Assembly (NCBI RefSeq): GCF_902726565.1
Contig: NZ_CACVAF010000021.1
Coordinates: forward strand, 1 to 33,207
Length of the DNA stretch: 33,207 nucleotides
Origin: Yersinia vastinensis
GTDB taxonomy: Bacteria; Pseudomonadota; Gammaproteobacteria; Enterobacterales; Enterobacteriaceae
Direction of reading: 5' to 3'
Shown here: piece after piece, positions 8,581 to 22,816 of the stretch
Layout: each line of letters begins with the position of its first letter
How positions within the stretch are numbered: position 1 is the first letter of the stretch
Program-made: the position numbers and the translations under genes
The notes under the pieces: generated by a model
Databases searched by the model: none
Told to the model about the DNA's origin: nothing
The model's input: only the letters and a program-made list of their open reading frames with translations

Positions 8581-8693
8581 CTCTTGTCGGAGTGCCTAGC
8601 ACCTGCTTTCTTAGGGAAGCAAACGCAGGCTGAGACCGTTAATTCGGGATCCGCGGAACCTGATCGGGTTAATACCCGCGAAGGGAACAAGAG
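8581..8693 (+). ncRNA. TPP riboswitch (THI element) of thiC
   Basis: The closing stem is CTCTTGT (8581-8587) with ACAAGAG (8687-8693). The conserved core is present: the CTGAGA pyrimidine-sensor motif (8630-8635), GGGATCCGCGGAACCTGATC, and the pyrophosphate-sensor segment with GCGAAGGGAACAAG. Stem P3 is extended by an extra hairpin (about 8602-8628; CCTGC pairs with GCAGG). In the family, thiamin pyrophosphate binding shuts down the downstream thi genes. Confidence 0.95.
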
Positions 8694-11459
<2,766 letters not shown>

Positions 11460-11479
<20 letters not shown>

Positions 11480-12242
11480 ACTGAATGACAGCGAATTCTT
11501 GCGCTATAGCCGCCAATTATTGCTCGAAGACATTGGCCCTGAAGGCCAATTGCAGCTAAAAAGTGCCAGTGTGTTGATCATAGGGCTGGGTGGGCTGGGT
11601 TCCCCCGCGGCATTGTATCTGGCAGCAGCCGGTGTGGGCCGCTTGCTATTGGTTGACGATGACCAGCTCGAATTGACTAATTTGCAACGTCAAATTCTGT
11701 ACCGCACCACCGATATCAGCCAGACCCCGGACAGTAAAAATAAGGCCCGATTAGCACAACGTCATCTGCAAAACCTCAACCCACTGATCGAAGCGATTGC
11801 ATTTGATACACGACTGGCGGGGAAAGCATTGATTGATGCCGTCGCTGGCGTTGATTTGGTGCTTGATTGCAGTGACAACATGGAAACACGCCATCAAGTG
11901 AATGCAGCCTGCATCACTGCGCAAAAGCCATTAATCAGTGGCAGTGCGGTGGGGTTTAGTGGGCAGTTGCTGGTGATAGAGCCGCCTTACTCCTATGGTT
12001 GCTACGCCTGCCTTTATCCAGATAAAGAACTGCCACAGCGAAACTGCCGTACAGCCGGTGTATTAGGGCCTGTTGTGGGGGTGATTGGCACCTTGCAAGC
12101 TCTCGAAGCCATCAAAATGTTGGCAGGACTGCCTTCGCCATTAAACGGCAAATTGCGGTTATTCGATGGTAAGCAACAAAGCTGGAGCACTTTGCAACTG
12201 ACACGGGCAGTACATTGCCCCGTCTGTGGAGGTGGATGGTGA
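11460..12242 (+). CDS. thiF: ThiS adenylyltransferase ThiF
   Basis: ThiF is an E1-like enzyme that adenylates the C-terminal Gly-Gly of the sulfur carrier ThiS. The nucleotide-binding loop GLGGLG is at 42-47, with the RQILY arm at 78-81. Cys196 in [10 protein letters not shown] is the cysteine that forms the acyl persulfide link in the family. The structural zinc is held by Cys181, Cys184, Cys253 and Cys256. It has 260 aa, slightly longer than E. coli ThiF. Two consecutive ATG codons are possible starts; AGAGG lies upstream. It overlaps thiE by 20 bp and probably thiS by 4. Confidence 0.96.
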
Positions 12243-12454
12243 CAACAAACCACATGCGCATTGTGCTCAACGACCAACCGTTAGAGGTTGAGACTGATAT
12301 CACCGCTGACAAGCTGCTCAATCAGCTAAATCGCCACCAGCCGGGTACCGCACTGGCGATTAATCAAGTCATCATCCCCCGCTGTCACTGGGAAGAATGC
12401 CAGCTATGCGAGGGAGATAACATTTTGCTATTCCAAGCGATTGCCGGGGGCTAA
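12239..12454 (+). CDS. thiS: Sulfur carrier protein ThiS
   Basis: ThiS is the ubiquitin-like carrier whose C-terminal thiocarboxylate delivers sulfur to the thiazole. The frame ends in IAGG, the Gly-Gly tail that ThiF activates, and [10 protein letters not shown] is the family end. Two starts are possible. GTG 12239 overlaps the thiF TGA as GTGA and has GGAGG at 6 bp (71 aa). ATG 12254 gives exactly the 66 aa of E. coli ThiS but has no visible ribosome-binding site. I give the GTG start on translation signals; the start is uncertain, the gene is not. ThiG begins one base after the stop. Confidence 0.9.
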   Translation: MTTNHMRIVLNDQPLEVETDITADKLLNQLNRHQPGTALAINQVIIPRCHWEECQLCEGDNILLFQAIAGG

Positions 12455-12455
12455 C

Positions 12456-13241
12456 ATGCTGAAAATCGCCGATACCACATTTACCTCGCGTCTATTTACC
12501 GGGACGGGCAAATTTGCCACCGCTGAATTAATGCTGGAAGCACTGCAAGCCTCTGGCTCTCAGTTGGTCACTATGGCAATGAAACGCGTGGACCTCCACG
12601 CCGGTAACGATGCCATTCTGGCGCCGTTACGCCAATTAGGGGTGCGCTTACTACCTAATACCTCTGGAGCAAAAACTGCACAGGAAGCGGTTTTCGCCGC
12701 TCGACTGGCACGAGAAGCACTGGGCACCCATTGGGTGAAACTGGAGATTCATCCGGATGTGAAGTATTTGCTACCAGACCCAATAGAAACCCTGAAAGCT
12801 GCCGAAACACTGGTGAAAGAGGGTTTTGTCGTTTTGCCTTACTGCGGCGCTGACCCGGTATTATGTAAGCGATTGGAAGAGGTTGGCTGTGCTGCCGTGA
12901 TGCCACTGGGAGCGCCCATTGGCTCAAATTTGGGACTACGCACTCGCGACTTTCTGCAAATCATCATTGAGCAAGCGAAAGTCCCGGTCGTGGTGGATGC
13001 CGGAATTGGGGCACCCAGCCACGCTCTTGAGGCGATTGAGTTGGGCGCTGATGCCGTTTTGGTGAATACCGCCATTGCTGTTGCTCACTCACCAGTACAC
13101 ATGGCGCAAGCATTCCGGCTGGCCGTTGAAGCGGGCACCTTAGCACGACATGCTGGTTTAGGCCCGAGCCAACGACAAGCCAATGCCACCAGCCCCTTGA
13201 CTGGTTTCCTTAGTCTGCTTGAGGAAAACAGTCATGTCTGA
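12456..13241 (+). CDS. thiG: Thiazole synthase ThiG
   Basis: ThiG builds thiazole phosphate from deoxyxylulose phosphate, dehydroglycine and ThiS-thiocarboxylate. The Schiff-base Lys95 sits in [16 protein letters not shown] at the start, [16 protein letters not shown], and the phosphate loops VVDAGIG and LVNTAIA are all present. It has 261 aa. ATG 12456 follows the thiS stop with one intervening base and has GGGGG upstream; an in-frame start at 12441 lies inside thiS and adds five residues. It overlaps thiH by 8 bp, which fits the ThiGH complex. Confidence 0.96.
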   Translation: MLKIADTTFTSRLFTGTGKFATAELMLEALQASGSQLVTMAMKRVDLHAGNDAILAPLRQLGVRLLPNTSGAKTAQEAVFAARLAREALGTHWVKLEIHPDVKYLLPDPIETLKAAETLVKEGFVVLPYCGADPVLCKRLEEVGCAAVMPLGAPIGSNLGLRTRDFLQIIIEQAKVPVVVDAGIGAPSHALEAIELGADAVLVNTAIAVAHSPVHMAQAFRLAVEAGTLARHAGLGPSQRQANATSPLTGFLSLLEENSHV

Positions 13242-14364
13242 AGACTTCACTCAGCGTTGGCGGCAATTAGATTGGGACGATATCTCACTGCGCATCAACA
13301 GCAAGACTGCCGTGGATGTTGAACGGGCGATAAATGCGATTAAACCCACTCGCGATGATTTGATGGCTTTAATTTCACCCGCAGCATTAGCCTATTTGGA
13401 ACCCATGGCGCAAAAAGCACAACAACTGACTCGCCAGCGCTTTGGCAATACCGTCAGTTTTTATGTGCCGCTTTATCTCTCTAATCTGTGTGCCAATGAT
13501 TGTACTTATTGTGGTTTTTCAATGAGTAATCGCATTAAGCGCAAAACCTTGGATGAGGCGGAAATCATTCGTGAGTGTGAAGCCATCAAAGCGCTGGGCT
13601 TCGAACACTTGCTATTGGTCACTGGAGAGCATCAGGCAAAAGTCGGGATGGACTACTTTCGCCGCCATTTCCCGACGATCCGCAGCCAATTCAGCTCACT
13701 GATGATGGAAGTTCAACCATTGGCTGAAGCAGAATATGCGGAACTAAAAACTCTGGGATTAGACGGCGTGATGGTTTATCAAGAAACCTATCATCCGGCC
13801 ACTTATCAACAACACCATTTACGCGGCCAGAAACAAGATTTTCACTGGCGGCTAGCAACGCCGGATCGCTTGGGACGTGCGGGGATCGATAAGATCGGAT
13901 TAGGTGCTTTAATTGGGCTATCAAACAGTTGGCGCACTGACTGCTACATGCTGGCGGAACATCTGTTCTACCTGCAACAAACTTACTGGCAGAGCCGCTA
14001 TTCTATCTCGTTCCCGCGTTTACGGCCTTGCGCCGGGGGCATTGAACCCGCCTCTCTGATGAGTGAGCCACAACTGCTGCAATTGATTTGTGCTTTTCGC
14101 CTGTTTGCGCCAGATGTGGAATTGTCCTTATCGACCCGCGAATCACCTTTCTTCCGCGATAACGTGATTCCGGTGGCGATTAATAATGTCAGTGCAGGCT
14201 CGAAAACTCAGCCGGGAGGATATGCAGATAATCACCCGGAGCTTGAACAGTTTGCTCCGCATGATAATCGGACTCCAGAGCAGGTTGCACAGGCATTGAC
14301 ACTTTCTGGGCTACAGCCAGTCTGGAAAGATTGGGACCGTCATTTAGGCCGATCTCTTTCCTAG
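13234..14364 (+). CDS. thiH: 2-iminoacetate (dehydroglycine) synthase ThiH
   Basis: ThiH is a radical SAM enzyme that cleaves tyrosine to dehydroglycine and p-cresol, supplying the glycine-derived part of the thiazole in anaerobes and enterobacteria. The radical SAM motif is Cys86-x3-Cys90-x2-Cys93 (CANDCTYC). [13 protein letters not shown] and the C-terminal [17 protein letters not shown] are family segments. It has 376 aa, against 377 in E. coli. GAGGA lies 8 bp before ATG 13234, which overlaps the thiG stop. It is the last gene of the thi operon and converges on rpoC. Confidence 0.97.
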   Translation: MSEDFTQRWRQLDWDDISLRINSKTAVDVERAINAIKPTRDDLMALISPAALAYLEPMAQKAQQLTRQRFGNTVSFYVPLYLSNLCANDCTYCGFSMSNRIKRKTLDEAEIIRECEAIKALGFEHLLLVTGEHQAKVGMDYFRRHFPTIRSQFSSLMMEVQPLAEAEYAELKTLGLDGVMVYQETYHPATYQQHHLRGQKQDFHWRLATPDRLGRAGIDKIGLGALIGLSNSWRTDCYMLAEHLFYLQQTYWQSRYSISFPRLRPCAGGIEPASLMSEPQLLQLICAFRLFAPDVELSLSTRESPFFRDNVIPVAINNVSAGSKTQPGGYADNHPELEQFAPHDNRTPEQVAQALTLSGLQPVWKDWDRHLGRSLS

Positions 14365-14393
14365 ACTCCGTGTTTTCGTCCTGAAAAATAAGC

Positions 14394-14424
14394 AAAAAAA
14401 ACCGCCCCGAAAGGAGCGGTTTTT
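14394..14424. terminator. Bidirectional terminator between thiH and rpoC
   Basis: ACCGCCCC (14401-14408), loop GAAA, GGAGCGGT (14413-14420) forms an 8-bp stem with one mismatch. Seven A precede it and four T follow, so it can end both thiCEFSGH (+) and rplKAJL-rpoBC (-). Confidence 0.9.
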
Positions 14425-14446
14425 ACGTTGGTGACGAACAAAGAGA

Positions 14447-17400
14447 TTAGTCTTTGCTGTTACCAAAACCAGCGTTGAGCAATTCAGCCAGGTTAGCAGT
14501 CGCTTCATCCGCGCTAACTTGCGGAGCCACTGGAACTTCACCCAGAGCTTTGCGACGCATACGATCCTGGTGATAAGCATAACCAGTACCGGCTGGGATC
14601 AGACGGCCAACGATGACGTTTTCTTTCAGGCCACGCAGTTCATCACGTTTACCGGCAACAGCCGCTTCAGTAAGAACACGTGTGGTTTCTTGGAACGAAG
14701 CCGCAGAGATGAAGGATTCGGTCGCCAAGGATGCCTTGGTGATACCCAGCAGGTCACGTGTGAACGTAGCCTCGATTTTGCCTTCAGCTGCCAGCTTACG
14801 GTTAGCGATTTTAACGCGAGACATTTCTGCCTGCTCGCCTTCCAAGAAGTCGGTGCTACCTGCATCAACGATGGTGCCTTTACGCAGCATCTGACGAACG
14901 ATAACTTCAATGTGTTTATCGTTAATCTTAACGCCTTGCAGACGGTAAACTTCCTGCACTTCGTTGGTGATGTAACGGGTCACGGCGTGAACGCCACGCA
15001 GACGCAGAATATCGTGTGGAGATTCTGGGCCGTCGGAAACCACGTCACCGCGTTCTACAACTTCACCTTCGAACACGTTGAGCTGACGCCACTTAGGAAT
15101 CATCTCTTCGTATGCATCGCTACCATCTAACGGTGAAATCACCAGACGACGCTTGCCTTTGGTCTCTTTACCGAACGAGATGATCCCGCTGATTTCAGCC
15201 AGGATTGCAGGCTCTTTCGGACGACGTGCTTCGAACAAGTCAGCAACACGTGGCAGACCACCGGTAATATCCTTGGTACCGCTTGATTCCTGAGGAATAC
15301 GCGCCAAGGTATCACCCGCACCGATCTGAATACCGTCTTCCAGCTGAACAATCGCTTTACCTGGCAGGAAGTACTGAGCAGGCATATCTGTACCTGGGAT
15401 CAATACGTCGTCGCCTTTGGCATCAACAATTTTCAGTGCCGGACGCAGGTCTTTACCGCTACCGGTACGTTCTGCGCTGTCCAGTACGACCAGAGAAGAC
15501 AAACCAGTCAGTTCGTCGGTCTGGCGAGTAATGGTCTGGCCGTCAACCATGTCCGCGAAGCGAATGAAACCGCTCACTTCGGTCACAACTGGCATGATGT
15601 GCGGATCCCAGTTAGCAACGGTTTCGCCGCCCTGAACTTCTGCACCATCGCCTTTACCCATGACAGCACCGTAAGGCACTTTGTAGCTTTCTTTAGTACG
15701 GCCGAATTCGTCGATCAGCTTCAGCTCAGTGTTACGAGAAGTAATCACCAGCTTGCCAGCTGCATTGGTAACGAACTTGGCGTTGCTCAGTTTCAAGCTA
15801 CCTTTGTTCTTAACCTGGATACTAGATTCTGCTGCCGCACGAGATGCCGCACCACCGATGTGGAACGTACGCATCGTCAGCTGGGTACCCGGCTCACCGA
15901 TGGACTGTGCTGCAATAACACCAACTGCTTCACCTTTGTTGATGATGTGGCCACGTGCCAGGTCGCGACCATAGCAGTTAGCACACACACCGAAGTCAGT
16001 TTCACAGCTTACTACGGAGCGAACTTTAACGCTGTCGACGGAGTTTTCTTCTAACAGATCACACCATTTTTCGTCCAGCAGGGTGTTACGCGGAACCAGA
16101 ATATCAGCCGTACCCGGCTTGATAACTTCTTCTGCGGTCACACGACCCAGTACACGATCACGCAGTGGCTCTTTAACATCACCACCTTCGATAACCGGGG
16201 TCATCACGATACCGTTATGGGTACCACAATCGTCCTCAGTCACCACCAGATCCTGTGCCACGTCAACCAAACGACGAGTCAGGTAACCGGAGTTCGCAGT
16301 TTTCAATGCGGTATCCGCCAAACCTTTACGCGCACCGTGGGTTGAGATGAAGTACTGAAGTACGTTCAAACCTTCACGGAAGTTCGCGGTGATTGGCGTT
16401 TCAATGATCGAACCATCTGGCTTAGCCATCAGGCCACGCATCCCTGCCAGCTGACGAATCTGTGCAGCAGAACCACGCGCACCGGAGTCGGCCATCATAA
16501 AGATGCTGTTGAAAGACACCTGCTGTTCGACAACGCCGTCACGGTTGACAACATCTTCAACAGACAAGTTATCCATCATCGCCTTGGCAACACGTTCGTT
16601 AGCCGCGGCCCAGATATCGATCACTTTGTTATAACGTTCGCCTGCTGTTACCAGACCGGATTGGAACTGTTCCTGGATCTCGGCAACTTCAGTTTCAGCT
16701 TCTTCGATGATCCCTGCTTTCGCTTCTGGGATAACCATGTCATCGATGCCTACAGACGCGCCTGAGCGTGCTGCATAAGCAAAACCGGTGTACATGATCT
16801 GGTCAGCAAAGATAACCGTTGGTTTCAAGCCCAGGATGCGGTAACAAGTGTTCAGCATCTTGGAAATTGCTTTTTTGCCCAGCGGCTGGTTAACGATAGA
16901 GTAAGGCAGGCCTTTCGGGACGATCATCCACAAAATAGCACGGCCAATAGTCGTATCGATGATGCTGGTACGCGAAGTGCTTTCGCCTTCGGTATTACGA
17001 ATTTCTTCAGTAATACGGACTTTTACCCGGGCATGCAGAGATGCCAAGCCAGCGCGATAAATACGCTCCGCTTCTTTCGGGCCAGTCAGTACCATGCCTT
17101 CGCCTTTAGCGTTAACACAGTCGCGGGTCATGTAATACAGACCCAATACAACGTCCTGAGAAGGAACGATGATTGGCTCGCCGTTCGCTGGTGACAGGAT
17201 GTTGTTGGTCGACATCATCAACGCACGCGCTTCTAACTGAGCTTCCAGTGTCAGCGGTACGTGAACAGCCATTTGGTCACCATCGAAGTCGGCGTTATAT
17301 GCCGCACAAACCAGTGGGTGCAACTGGATTGCTTTACCTTCGATCAGAACCGGTTCAAACGCCTGGATACCCAAACGGTGAAGGGTTGGTGCACGGTTCA

Positions 17401-18667
17401 GCAGTACTGGGTGTTCGCGGATAACTTCATCCAGAATATCCCAAACAACCGCTTCTTCACGCTCAACCATCTTCTTGGCAGCTTTAATGGTGGTAGCAAG
17501 ACCACGCAATTCCAACTTGCCGTAAATGAACGGTTTAAACAGCTCAAGAGCCATTTTCTTAGGCAGACCGCACTGATGCAGACGCAGGTATGGACCAACG
17601 GTAATAACCGAACGACCTGAGTAGTCAACACGTTTACCCAGCAAGTTCTGACGGAAACGACCTTGCTTACCTTTGATCATGTCAGCCAGTGACTTCAACG
17701 GACGCTTGTTAGAGCCGGTAATAGCACGACCGCGACGGCCGTTATCCAGCAATGCATCTACTGCTTCTTGCAGCATACGCTTTTCGTTACGTACGATGAT
17801 GTCAGGAGCAGCCAAGTCCAGCAGGCGTTTCAGACGGTTGTTACGGTTGATCACGCGACGATACAAATCGTTCAGGTCAGATGTCGCAAAGCGACCGCCG
17901 TCCAGCGGAACCAATGGGCGCAGATCTGGCGGCAGCACAGGCAGCACGGTCAGGATCATCCACTCTGGCTTGTTGCCAGACTGTACGAACGCTTCCAGCA
18001 ACTTGATACGCTTGGTCAGCTTCTTACGCTTGGTTTCAGAATTTGTTTCGTTTAATTCTTCACGCAGGATCTCGCATTCCGCTTCCAGATCCATGTTTTT
18101 CAACAGGGCCTGAATAGCTTCGGCGCCCATTTTCGCGTCGAACTCATCACCAAACTCTTCCAACGCATCCAGATACTGCTCTTCAGTCAGGATCTGGCGA
18201 CGTTCTAAGTTGGTCATACCGCCTTCAACCACCACATAGGATTCGAAGTACAGTACACGTTCGATGTCACGTAATGGCATATCCAGCAGCAAACCGATGC
18301 GAGATGGCAACGATTTCAGGAACCAGATGTGCGCAGTTGGAGACGCCAGCTCGATGTGACCCATACGCTCACGGCGTACTTTGGTTTGAGTCACTTCAAC
18401 GCCGCATTTCTCACAAATAACACCGCGGTGTTTCAAACGCTTGTACTTACCGCACAGGCATTCGTAATCTTTTACTGGGCCAAAGATACGGGCGCAGAAA
18501 AGGCCGTCACGTTCTGGTTTGAACGTACGGTAGTTAATGGTTTCCGGCTTTTTAACTTCACCGAACGACCATGAACGGATCATGTCTGGCGAGGCCAGAG
18601 CAATTTTGATCGCATCAAACTCTTCGGTCTTAGTTTGCGCTTTCAGAAACTTTAATAAGTCTTTCAC
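14447..18667 (-). CDS. rpoC: RNA polymerase subunit beta-prime RpoC
   Basis: RpoC carries the catalytic Mg site of RNA polymerase. It has 1406 aa, one less than in E. coli. The N-terminal zinc ribbon is Cys70, Cys72, Cys85 and Cys88. The catalytic NADFDGD motif lies near 458-464. The second zinc site includes [11 protein letters not shown], and the bridge-helix and trigger-loop regions ([37 protein letters not shown]) are intact. The start codon is GTG at 18667, as in E. coli, preceded by AGGAG. A 120-bp spacer with a strong hairpin separates it from rpoB. Confidence 0.98.
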   Translation of the reverse strand: MKDLLKFLKAQTKTEEFDAIKIALASPDMIRSWSFGEVKKPETINYRTFKPERDGLFCARIFGPVKDYECLCGKYKRLKHRGVICEKCGVEVTQTKVRRERMGHIELASPTAHIWFLKSLPSRIGLLLDMPLRDIERVLYFESYVVVEGGMTNLERRQILTEEQYLDALEEFGDEFDAKMGAEAIQALLKNMDLEAECEILREELNETNSETKRKKLTKRIKLLEAFVQSGNKPEWMILTVLPVLPPDLRPLVPLDGGRFATSDLNDLYRRVINRNNRLKRLLDLAAPDIIVRNEKRMLQEAVDALLDNGRRGRAITGSNKRPLKSLADMIKGKQGRFRQNLLGKRVDYSGRSVITVGPYLRLHQCGLPKKMALELFKPFIYGKLELRGLATTIKAAKKMVEREEAVVWDILDEVIREHPVLLNRAPTLHRLGIQAFEPVLIEGKAIQLHPLVCAAYNADFDGDQMAVHVPLTLEAQLEARALMMSTNNILSPANGEPIIVPSQDVVLGLYYMTRDCVNAKGEGMVLTGPKEAERIYRAGLASLHARVKVRITEEIRNTEGESTSRTSIIDTTIGRAILWMIVPKGLPYSIVNQPLGKKAISKMLNTCYRILGLKPTVIFADQIMYTGFAYAARSGASVGIDDMVIPEAKAGIIEEAETEVAEIQEQFQSGLVTAGERYNKVIDIWAAANERVAKAMMDNLSVEDVVNRDGVVEQQVSFNSIFMMADSGARGSAAQIRQLAGMRGLMAKPDGSIIETPITANFREGLNVLQYFISTHGARKGLADTALKTANSGYLTRRLVDVAQDLVVTEDDCGTHNGIVMTPVIEGGDVKEPLRDRVLGRVTAEEVIKPGTADILVPRNTLLDEKWCDLLEENSVDSVKVRSVVSCETDFGVCANCYGRDLARGHIINKGEAVGVIAAQSIGEPGTQLTMRTFHIGGAASRAAAESSIQVKNKGSLKLSNAKFVTNAAGKLVITSRNTELKLIDEFGRTKESYKVPYGAVMGKGDGAEVQGGETVANWDPHIMPVVTEVSGFIRFADMVDGQTITRQTDELTGLSSLVVLDSAERTGSGKDLRPALKIVDAKGDDVLIPGTDMPAQYFLPGKAIVQLEDGIQIGAGDTLARIPQESSGTKDITGGLPRVADLFEARRPKEPAILAEISGIISFGKETKGKRRLVISPLDGSDAYEEMIPKWRQLNVFEGEVVERGDVVSDGPESPHDILRLRGVHAVTRYITNEVQEVYRLQGVKINDKHIEVIVRQMLRKGTIVDAGSTDFLEGEQAEMSRVKIANRKLAAEGKIEATFTRDLLGITKASLATESFISAASFQETTRVLTEAAVAGKRDELRGLKENVIVGRLIPAGTGYAYHQDRMRRKALGEVPVAPQVSADEATANLAELLNAGFGNSKD

Positions 18668-18698
18668 GGATTGGCTCCTGTCGGAGTTAGACCTGATA

Positions 18699-18777
18699 GG
18701 CGCCCAAACCTAAGTTTGAGCGCCCCTGTGACCAGTGCGAACCACCAGCAGACTCCCGGCTATGAGAGCCTGCCGTC
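18699..18777 (-). promoter_or_regulatory. Hairpins in the rpoB-rpoC spacer
   Basis: GGCGCCCAAAC (18699-18709) and GTTTGAGCGCC (18714-18724) form an 11-bp stem with one G-U pair and a 4-nt loop, about 30 nt before the rpoC start. A second, imperfect hairpin (AGAC/GTCT outside, GGCT/AGCC inside) spans 18750-18777. No U-run follows on the transcribed strand, so these are not terminators. An mRNA processing or stability role is possible. Confidence 0.6.
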
Positions 18778-18787
18778 TGGAGAAGAA

Positions 18788-21700
18788 TTACTCTTCTTCC
18801 AGCTCGATATTGATGCCCAGCGAGCGGATTTCTTTCAACAATACGTTGAAGGACTCCGGCATGCCCGGTTCCATACGGTGATCGCCATCCACGATGTTTT
18901 TGTACATCTTGGTACGGCCGTTTACATCGTCAGACTTGACGGTAAGCATTTCCTGCAAGGTGTACGCGGCGCCATAAGCTTCCAACGCCCACACTTCCAT
19001 CTCACCGAAGCGCTGACCACCGAACTGAGCCTTACCACCCAGCGGCTGCTGAGTAACCAGGCTGTAAGAACCGGTAGAACGCGCATGCATCTTGTCATCA
19101 ACCAAGTGGTTCAGTTTCAGCATGTACATGTAGCCGACAGTAACCTGACGTTCGAATTGCTCGCCGGTACGGCCGTCAAACAGAGTAATCTGACCAGAAG
19201 TTGGCAGGCCACCCAGCTGTAACAGTTCCTTGATTTCTTTCTCTGTTGCACCATCGAAGACTGGTGTTGCGATTGGCATACCTTTTTTCAGGTTCTCTGC
19301 CAGACGCAGTACTTCGTCATCGGTGAAGGTGCTCAGATCAACTTTCTGACAAACGCTATCGCCCAGATCGTAGGCTTTCTGGATAAACTCACGCAGTTTG
19401 GCAACTTCTTCCTGCTTCTTCAGCATGGCGTTGATTTTCTCGCCGATACCTTTCGCTGCCATCCCCAAGTGGGTTTCCAAAATCTGACCGATGTTCATAC
19501 GCGATGGTACGCCCAGCGGGTTCAGAACGATGTCTACCGGCGTACCGTTTTCATCGTAAGGCATATCTTCGATCGGGTTAATCTTAGAGATAACACCTTT
19601 GTTACCGTGACGACCGGCCATCTTGTCACCCGGTTGAATCTGACGTTTAACGGCCAGATACACCTTGACGATCTTCAGCACGCCGGGTGCCAAATCATCG
19701 CCTTGGGTGATCTTACGACGCTTGGCATCCATCTTCTTCTCGAATTCGGATTTCATTTCGTCGTACTGCTCTGCCAACTGTTCCAGCTGGTTTTGCTTGT
19801 CTTCGTCGGTCAGGCCAAGTTCCAGCCAGCGATCACGTGGTAATTTGCTCAGCTTGTCAGCTTCGATGCCACCAGAAACCAGTACTGCATGGATACGTGC
19901 AAACAGGCCCGCTTCCAAGATCTGCAACTCTTCAGTCAGGTCTTTCTTAGCCTGCTTCAGTTGCATCTCTTCGATTTCTAACGCACGTTTGTCTTTTTCT
20001 ACGCCGTCGCGAGTAAAGACCTGCACATCAATAACCGTACCGGAAACACCGTTTGGTACACGCAGAGAAGAGTCTTTAACATCAGACGCTTTCTCACCGA
20101 AGATCGCACGTAACAGTTTCTCTTCTGGTGTCAGTTGAGTTTCACCTTTAGGTGTTACCTTACCAACCAGAATGTCACCGCCAGTCACTTCAGCACCGAT
20201 ATACACGATACCGGATTCATCCAGTTTAGAGAGCGCAGCTTCACCCACGTTCGGGATATCAGCAGTGATCTCTTCAGGCCCTAACTTGGTGTCACGAGAC
20301 ACACATGCCAATTCCTGAATATGGATAGTCGTGAAGCGATCTTCTTGAACCACGCGCTCGGAGACCAAGATGGAGTCTTCGAAGTTGTAACCGTTCCAAG
20401 GCATGAACGCTACGCGCATGTTCTGACCCAATGCCAGTTCACCCAGATCTGTTGATGGGCCATCTGCCAGCACGTCGCCGCGCTCGATAGGCTCACCCAG
20501 ATTCACACACGGCATCTGGTTGATACAGGTGTTCTGGTTAGAACGGGTGTATTTGGTCAGGTTATAAATATCAATACCTGCTTCGCCCGGATACATTTCG
20601 TCTTCGTTAACTTTAATCACGATACGAGATGCATCAACGTATTGAACTGTACCGCCACGTTTGGCTACAGAAGTTACCCCTGAGTCAACCGCTACTGCAC
20701 GTTCCATACCGGTACCAACCAGCGGCTTATCAGCACGCAGAGTAGGAACCGCCTGACGTTGCATGTTCGCACCCATCAAGGCGCGGTTGGCGTCATCGTG
20801 TTCCAAGAATGGAATCAGAGAAGCACCAACGGACACCACCTGTTGAGTGGAAACGTCCATGTAGTCAACTTGGTCGCGGCTGAACAGGCTTGATTCGCCT
20901 TTGCTACGACAAGTGACTAAGTCTTCGATGAAGCGACCATCTTCGTCCAAGTTGGAGTTCGCCTGAGCGATAACGAAGTTGCCTTCTTCAATAGCAGACA
21001 GATAGTTAATTTCATCGGTCACCACACCATCACGAACGCGACGATACGGAGTTTCCAAGAAACCATACTCATTGGTCTGTGCGTACACGGACAAGGAGTT
21101 GATCAGACCGATGTTTGGACCTTCTGGCGTTTCGATTGGACATACGCGACCGTAGTGAGTCGGGTGTACGTCTCGAACTTCAAAGCCAGCACGTTCACGG
21201 GTCAAACCACCCGGGCCCAATGCAGAGATACGACGTTTGTGCGTAATCTCAGACAACGGGTTGTTCTGGTCCATAAATTGTGACAACTGGCTAGAACCAA
21301 AGAACTCTTTCACCGCAGCCGAGATAGGCTTGGCGTTGATCATGTCCTGAGGCATCAGCGTGTCGAGATCGCCCAGAGACAGACGCTCTTTAACCGCACG
21401 CTCAACACGAACCAGACCCACACGGAACTGGTTTTCAGCCATTTCACCAACAGAACGAATACGACGGTTGCCTAAGTGGTCAATATCATCCACTTCGCCT
21501 TTACCGTTACGGATATCGATGAGCTTTTTCATCACTTCAGTGATGTCTTCTTTGCTCAGGATACCGGAACCTTCGATCTCGTCACGCAGCAGTGAACGGT
21601 TGAACTTCATCCGGCCAACCGCAGACAAATCGTAGCGGTCTTCAGAGAAGAACAGGTTCTCAAACAGATTTTCAGCTGCTTCGCGAGTTGGTGGTTCACC

Positions 21701-22816
21701 AGGACGCATCATGCGGTAGATCTCAACCAAAGCGCTCAGACGATCACTGGTTGGATCAACACGCAGGGTCTCGGAGATATAAGCACCGTGATCCAAGTCG
21801 TTGGTGAACAATGTTTCGATTTGCTTGTGGCCCGCTTGGCTTAACTTAGCCAGCAGATCCAGTGACAGCTCCATGTTGGCTGCACAGATAAGCTCACCGG
21901 TGTTCTCATCGATGTAGTCTTTTGCTACGACTTTGCCAGCAATGTATTCAACTGGAACTTCGATGCGGTCAATACCGTCTTTTTCAAGCTGGCGAATATG
22001 ACGTGCAGTAATACGACGCGCTTTCTCGACGTAAACTTTGCCATTCGCTTCAATATCAAAGGATGCCGTTTCACCGCGCAGACGCTCTGGAACCAATTCC
22101 ATCTGCAGCTTGTTGTCACGAATCTCAAAGACCACTTTCTCAAAGAACAGATCCAAGATCTGTGCAGTGGTGAAATTCAATGCACGCAGAATGATGGTTG
22201 CCGGCAATTTACGACGACGGTCAATACGGACAAACAGGTTGTCTTTCGGGTCAAACTCGAAATCTAACCATGAACCGCGGTAAGGGATGATACGCGCGTT
22301 ATACAGCACTTTACCCGATGAATGGGTTTTACCCTTATCGCTGTCAAAGAATACGCCAGGACTACGGTGCAGCTGAGATACGATAACCCTCTCAGTACCG
22401 TTAATGACAAAGGTACCGTTCTCGGTCATGAGTGGAATTTCACCCATGTAGACTTCTTGTTCTTTGATGTCTTTGACCGTACCTTCCGGAGCTTCGCGCT
22501 CATAGATTACCAGACGCAGTTTAACGCGCAGCGGTGCGGAATAAGTCACACCACGGATCTGGCACTCTTTGACGTCAAATACTGGCTCACCAAGACGGTA
22601 GCTAACGTATTGCAGCTCCGAATTGCCGCTGTAGCTCTGGATTGGAAAAACAGAACGGAATGCTGCTTCTAGGCCGTACTGCCCTTCGGGATCTTGCTCG
22701 ATAAACTTCTGAAACGAGTCAAGTTGGATAGAAAGGAGATAAGGTATGTCCAGAACTTGTGGACGTTTACCAAAATCCTTACGAATACGTTTTTTCTCGG
22801 TATAGGAGTAAACCAT
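18788..22816 (-). CDS. rpoB: RNA polymerase subunit beta RpoB
   Basis: RpoB forms one pincer of RNA polymerase and part of the active site. It has 1342 aa, the E. coli length, and starts [20 protein letters not shown]. The rifampicin cluster reads [11 protein letters not shown] through [15 protein letters not shown], with Asp, His and Ser at the E. coli positions 516, 526 and 531, so no classical resistance change is visible. The C-terminal clamp segment with [23 protein letters not shown] is complete. AGGAACCCT precedes the ATG. A 342-bp spacer after rplL holds an attenuator and hairpins. Confidence 0.98.
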   Translation of the reverse strand: MVYSYTEKKRIRKDFGKRPQVLDIPYLLSIQLDSFQKFIEQDPEGQYGLEAAFRSVFPIQSYSGNSELQYVSYRLGEPVFDVKECQIRGVTYSAPLRVKLRLVIYEREAPEGTVKDIKEQEVYMGEIPLMTENGTFVINGTERVIVSQLHRSPGVFFDSDKGKTHSSGKVLYNARIIPYRGSWLDFEFDPKDNLFVRIDRRRKLPATIILRALNFTTAQILDLFFEKVVFEIRDNKLQMELVPERLRGETASFDIEANGKVYVEKARRITARHIRQLEKDGIDRIEVPVEYIAGKVVAKDYIDENTGELICAANMELSLDLLAKLSQAGHKQIETLFTNDLDHGAYISETLRVDPTSDRLSALVEIYRMMRPGEPPTREAAENLFENLFFSEDRYDLSAVGRMKFNRSLLRDEIEGSGILSKEDITEVMKKLIDIRNGKGEVDDIDHLGNRRIRSVGEMAENQFRVGLVRVERAVKERLSLGDLDTLMPQDMINAKPISAAVKEFFGSSQLSQFMDQNNPLSEITHKRRISALGPGGLTRERAGFEVRDVHPTHYGRVCPIETPEGPNIGLINSLSVYAQTNEYGFLETPYRRVRDGVVTDEINYLSAIEEGNFVIAQANSNLDEDGRFIEDLVTCRSKGESSLFSRDQVDYMDVSTQQVVSVGASLIPFLEHDDANRALMGANMQRQAVPTLRADKPLVGTGMERAVAVDSGVTSVAKRGGTVQYVDASRIVIKVNEDEMYPGEAGIDIYNLTKYTRSNQNTCINQMPCVNLGEPIERGDVLADGPSTDLGELALGQNMRVAFMPWNGYNFEDSILVSERVVQEDRFTTIHIQELACVSRDTKLGPEEITADIPNVGEAALSKLDESGIVYIGAEVTGGDILVGKVTPKGETQLTPEEKLLRAIFGEKASDVKDSSLRVPNGVSGTVIDVQVFTRDGVEKDKRALEIEEMQLKQAKKDLTEELQILEAGLFARIHAVLVSGGIEADKLSKLPRDRWLELGLTDEDKQNQLEQLAEQYDEMKSEFEKKMDAKRRKITQGDDLAPGVLKIVKVYLAVKRQIQPGDKMAGRHGNKGVISKINPIEDMPYDENGTPVDIVLNPLGVPSRMNIGQILETHLGMAAKGIGEKINAMLKKQEEVAKLREFIQKAYDLGDSVCQKVDLSTFTDDEVLRLAENLKKGMPIATPVFDGATEKEIKELLQLGGLPTSGQITLFDGRTGEQFERQVTVGYMYMLKLNHLVDDKMHARSTGSYSLVTQQPLGGKAQFGGQRFGEMEVWALEAYGAAYTLQEMLTVKSDDVNGRTKMYKNIVDGDHRMEPGMPESFNVLLKEIRSLGINIELEEE

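Noticed and set aside
14519..16054. Long antisense frames opposite rpoC (up to 203 aa)
   Set aside because: They mirror the biased codon use of a highly expressed gene on the other strand and resemble no protein family.
19469..20138. Antisense frames opposite rpoB (124 and 157 aa)
   Set aside because: They are shadow frames of rpoB with no start signals or domains.
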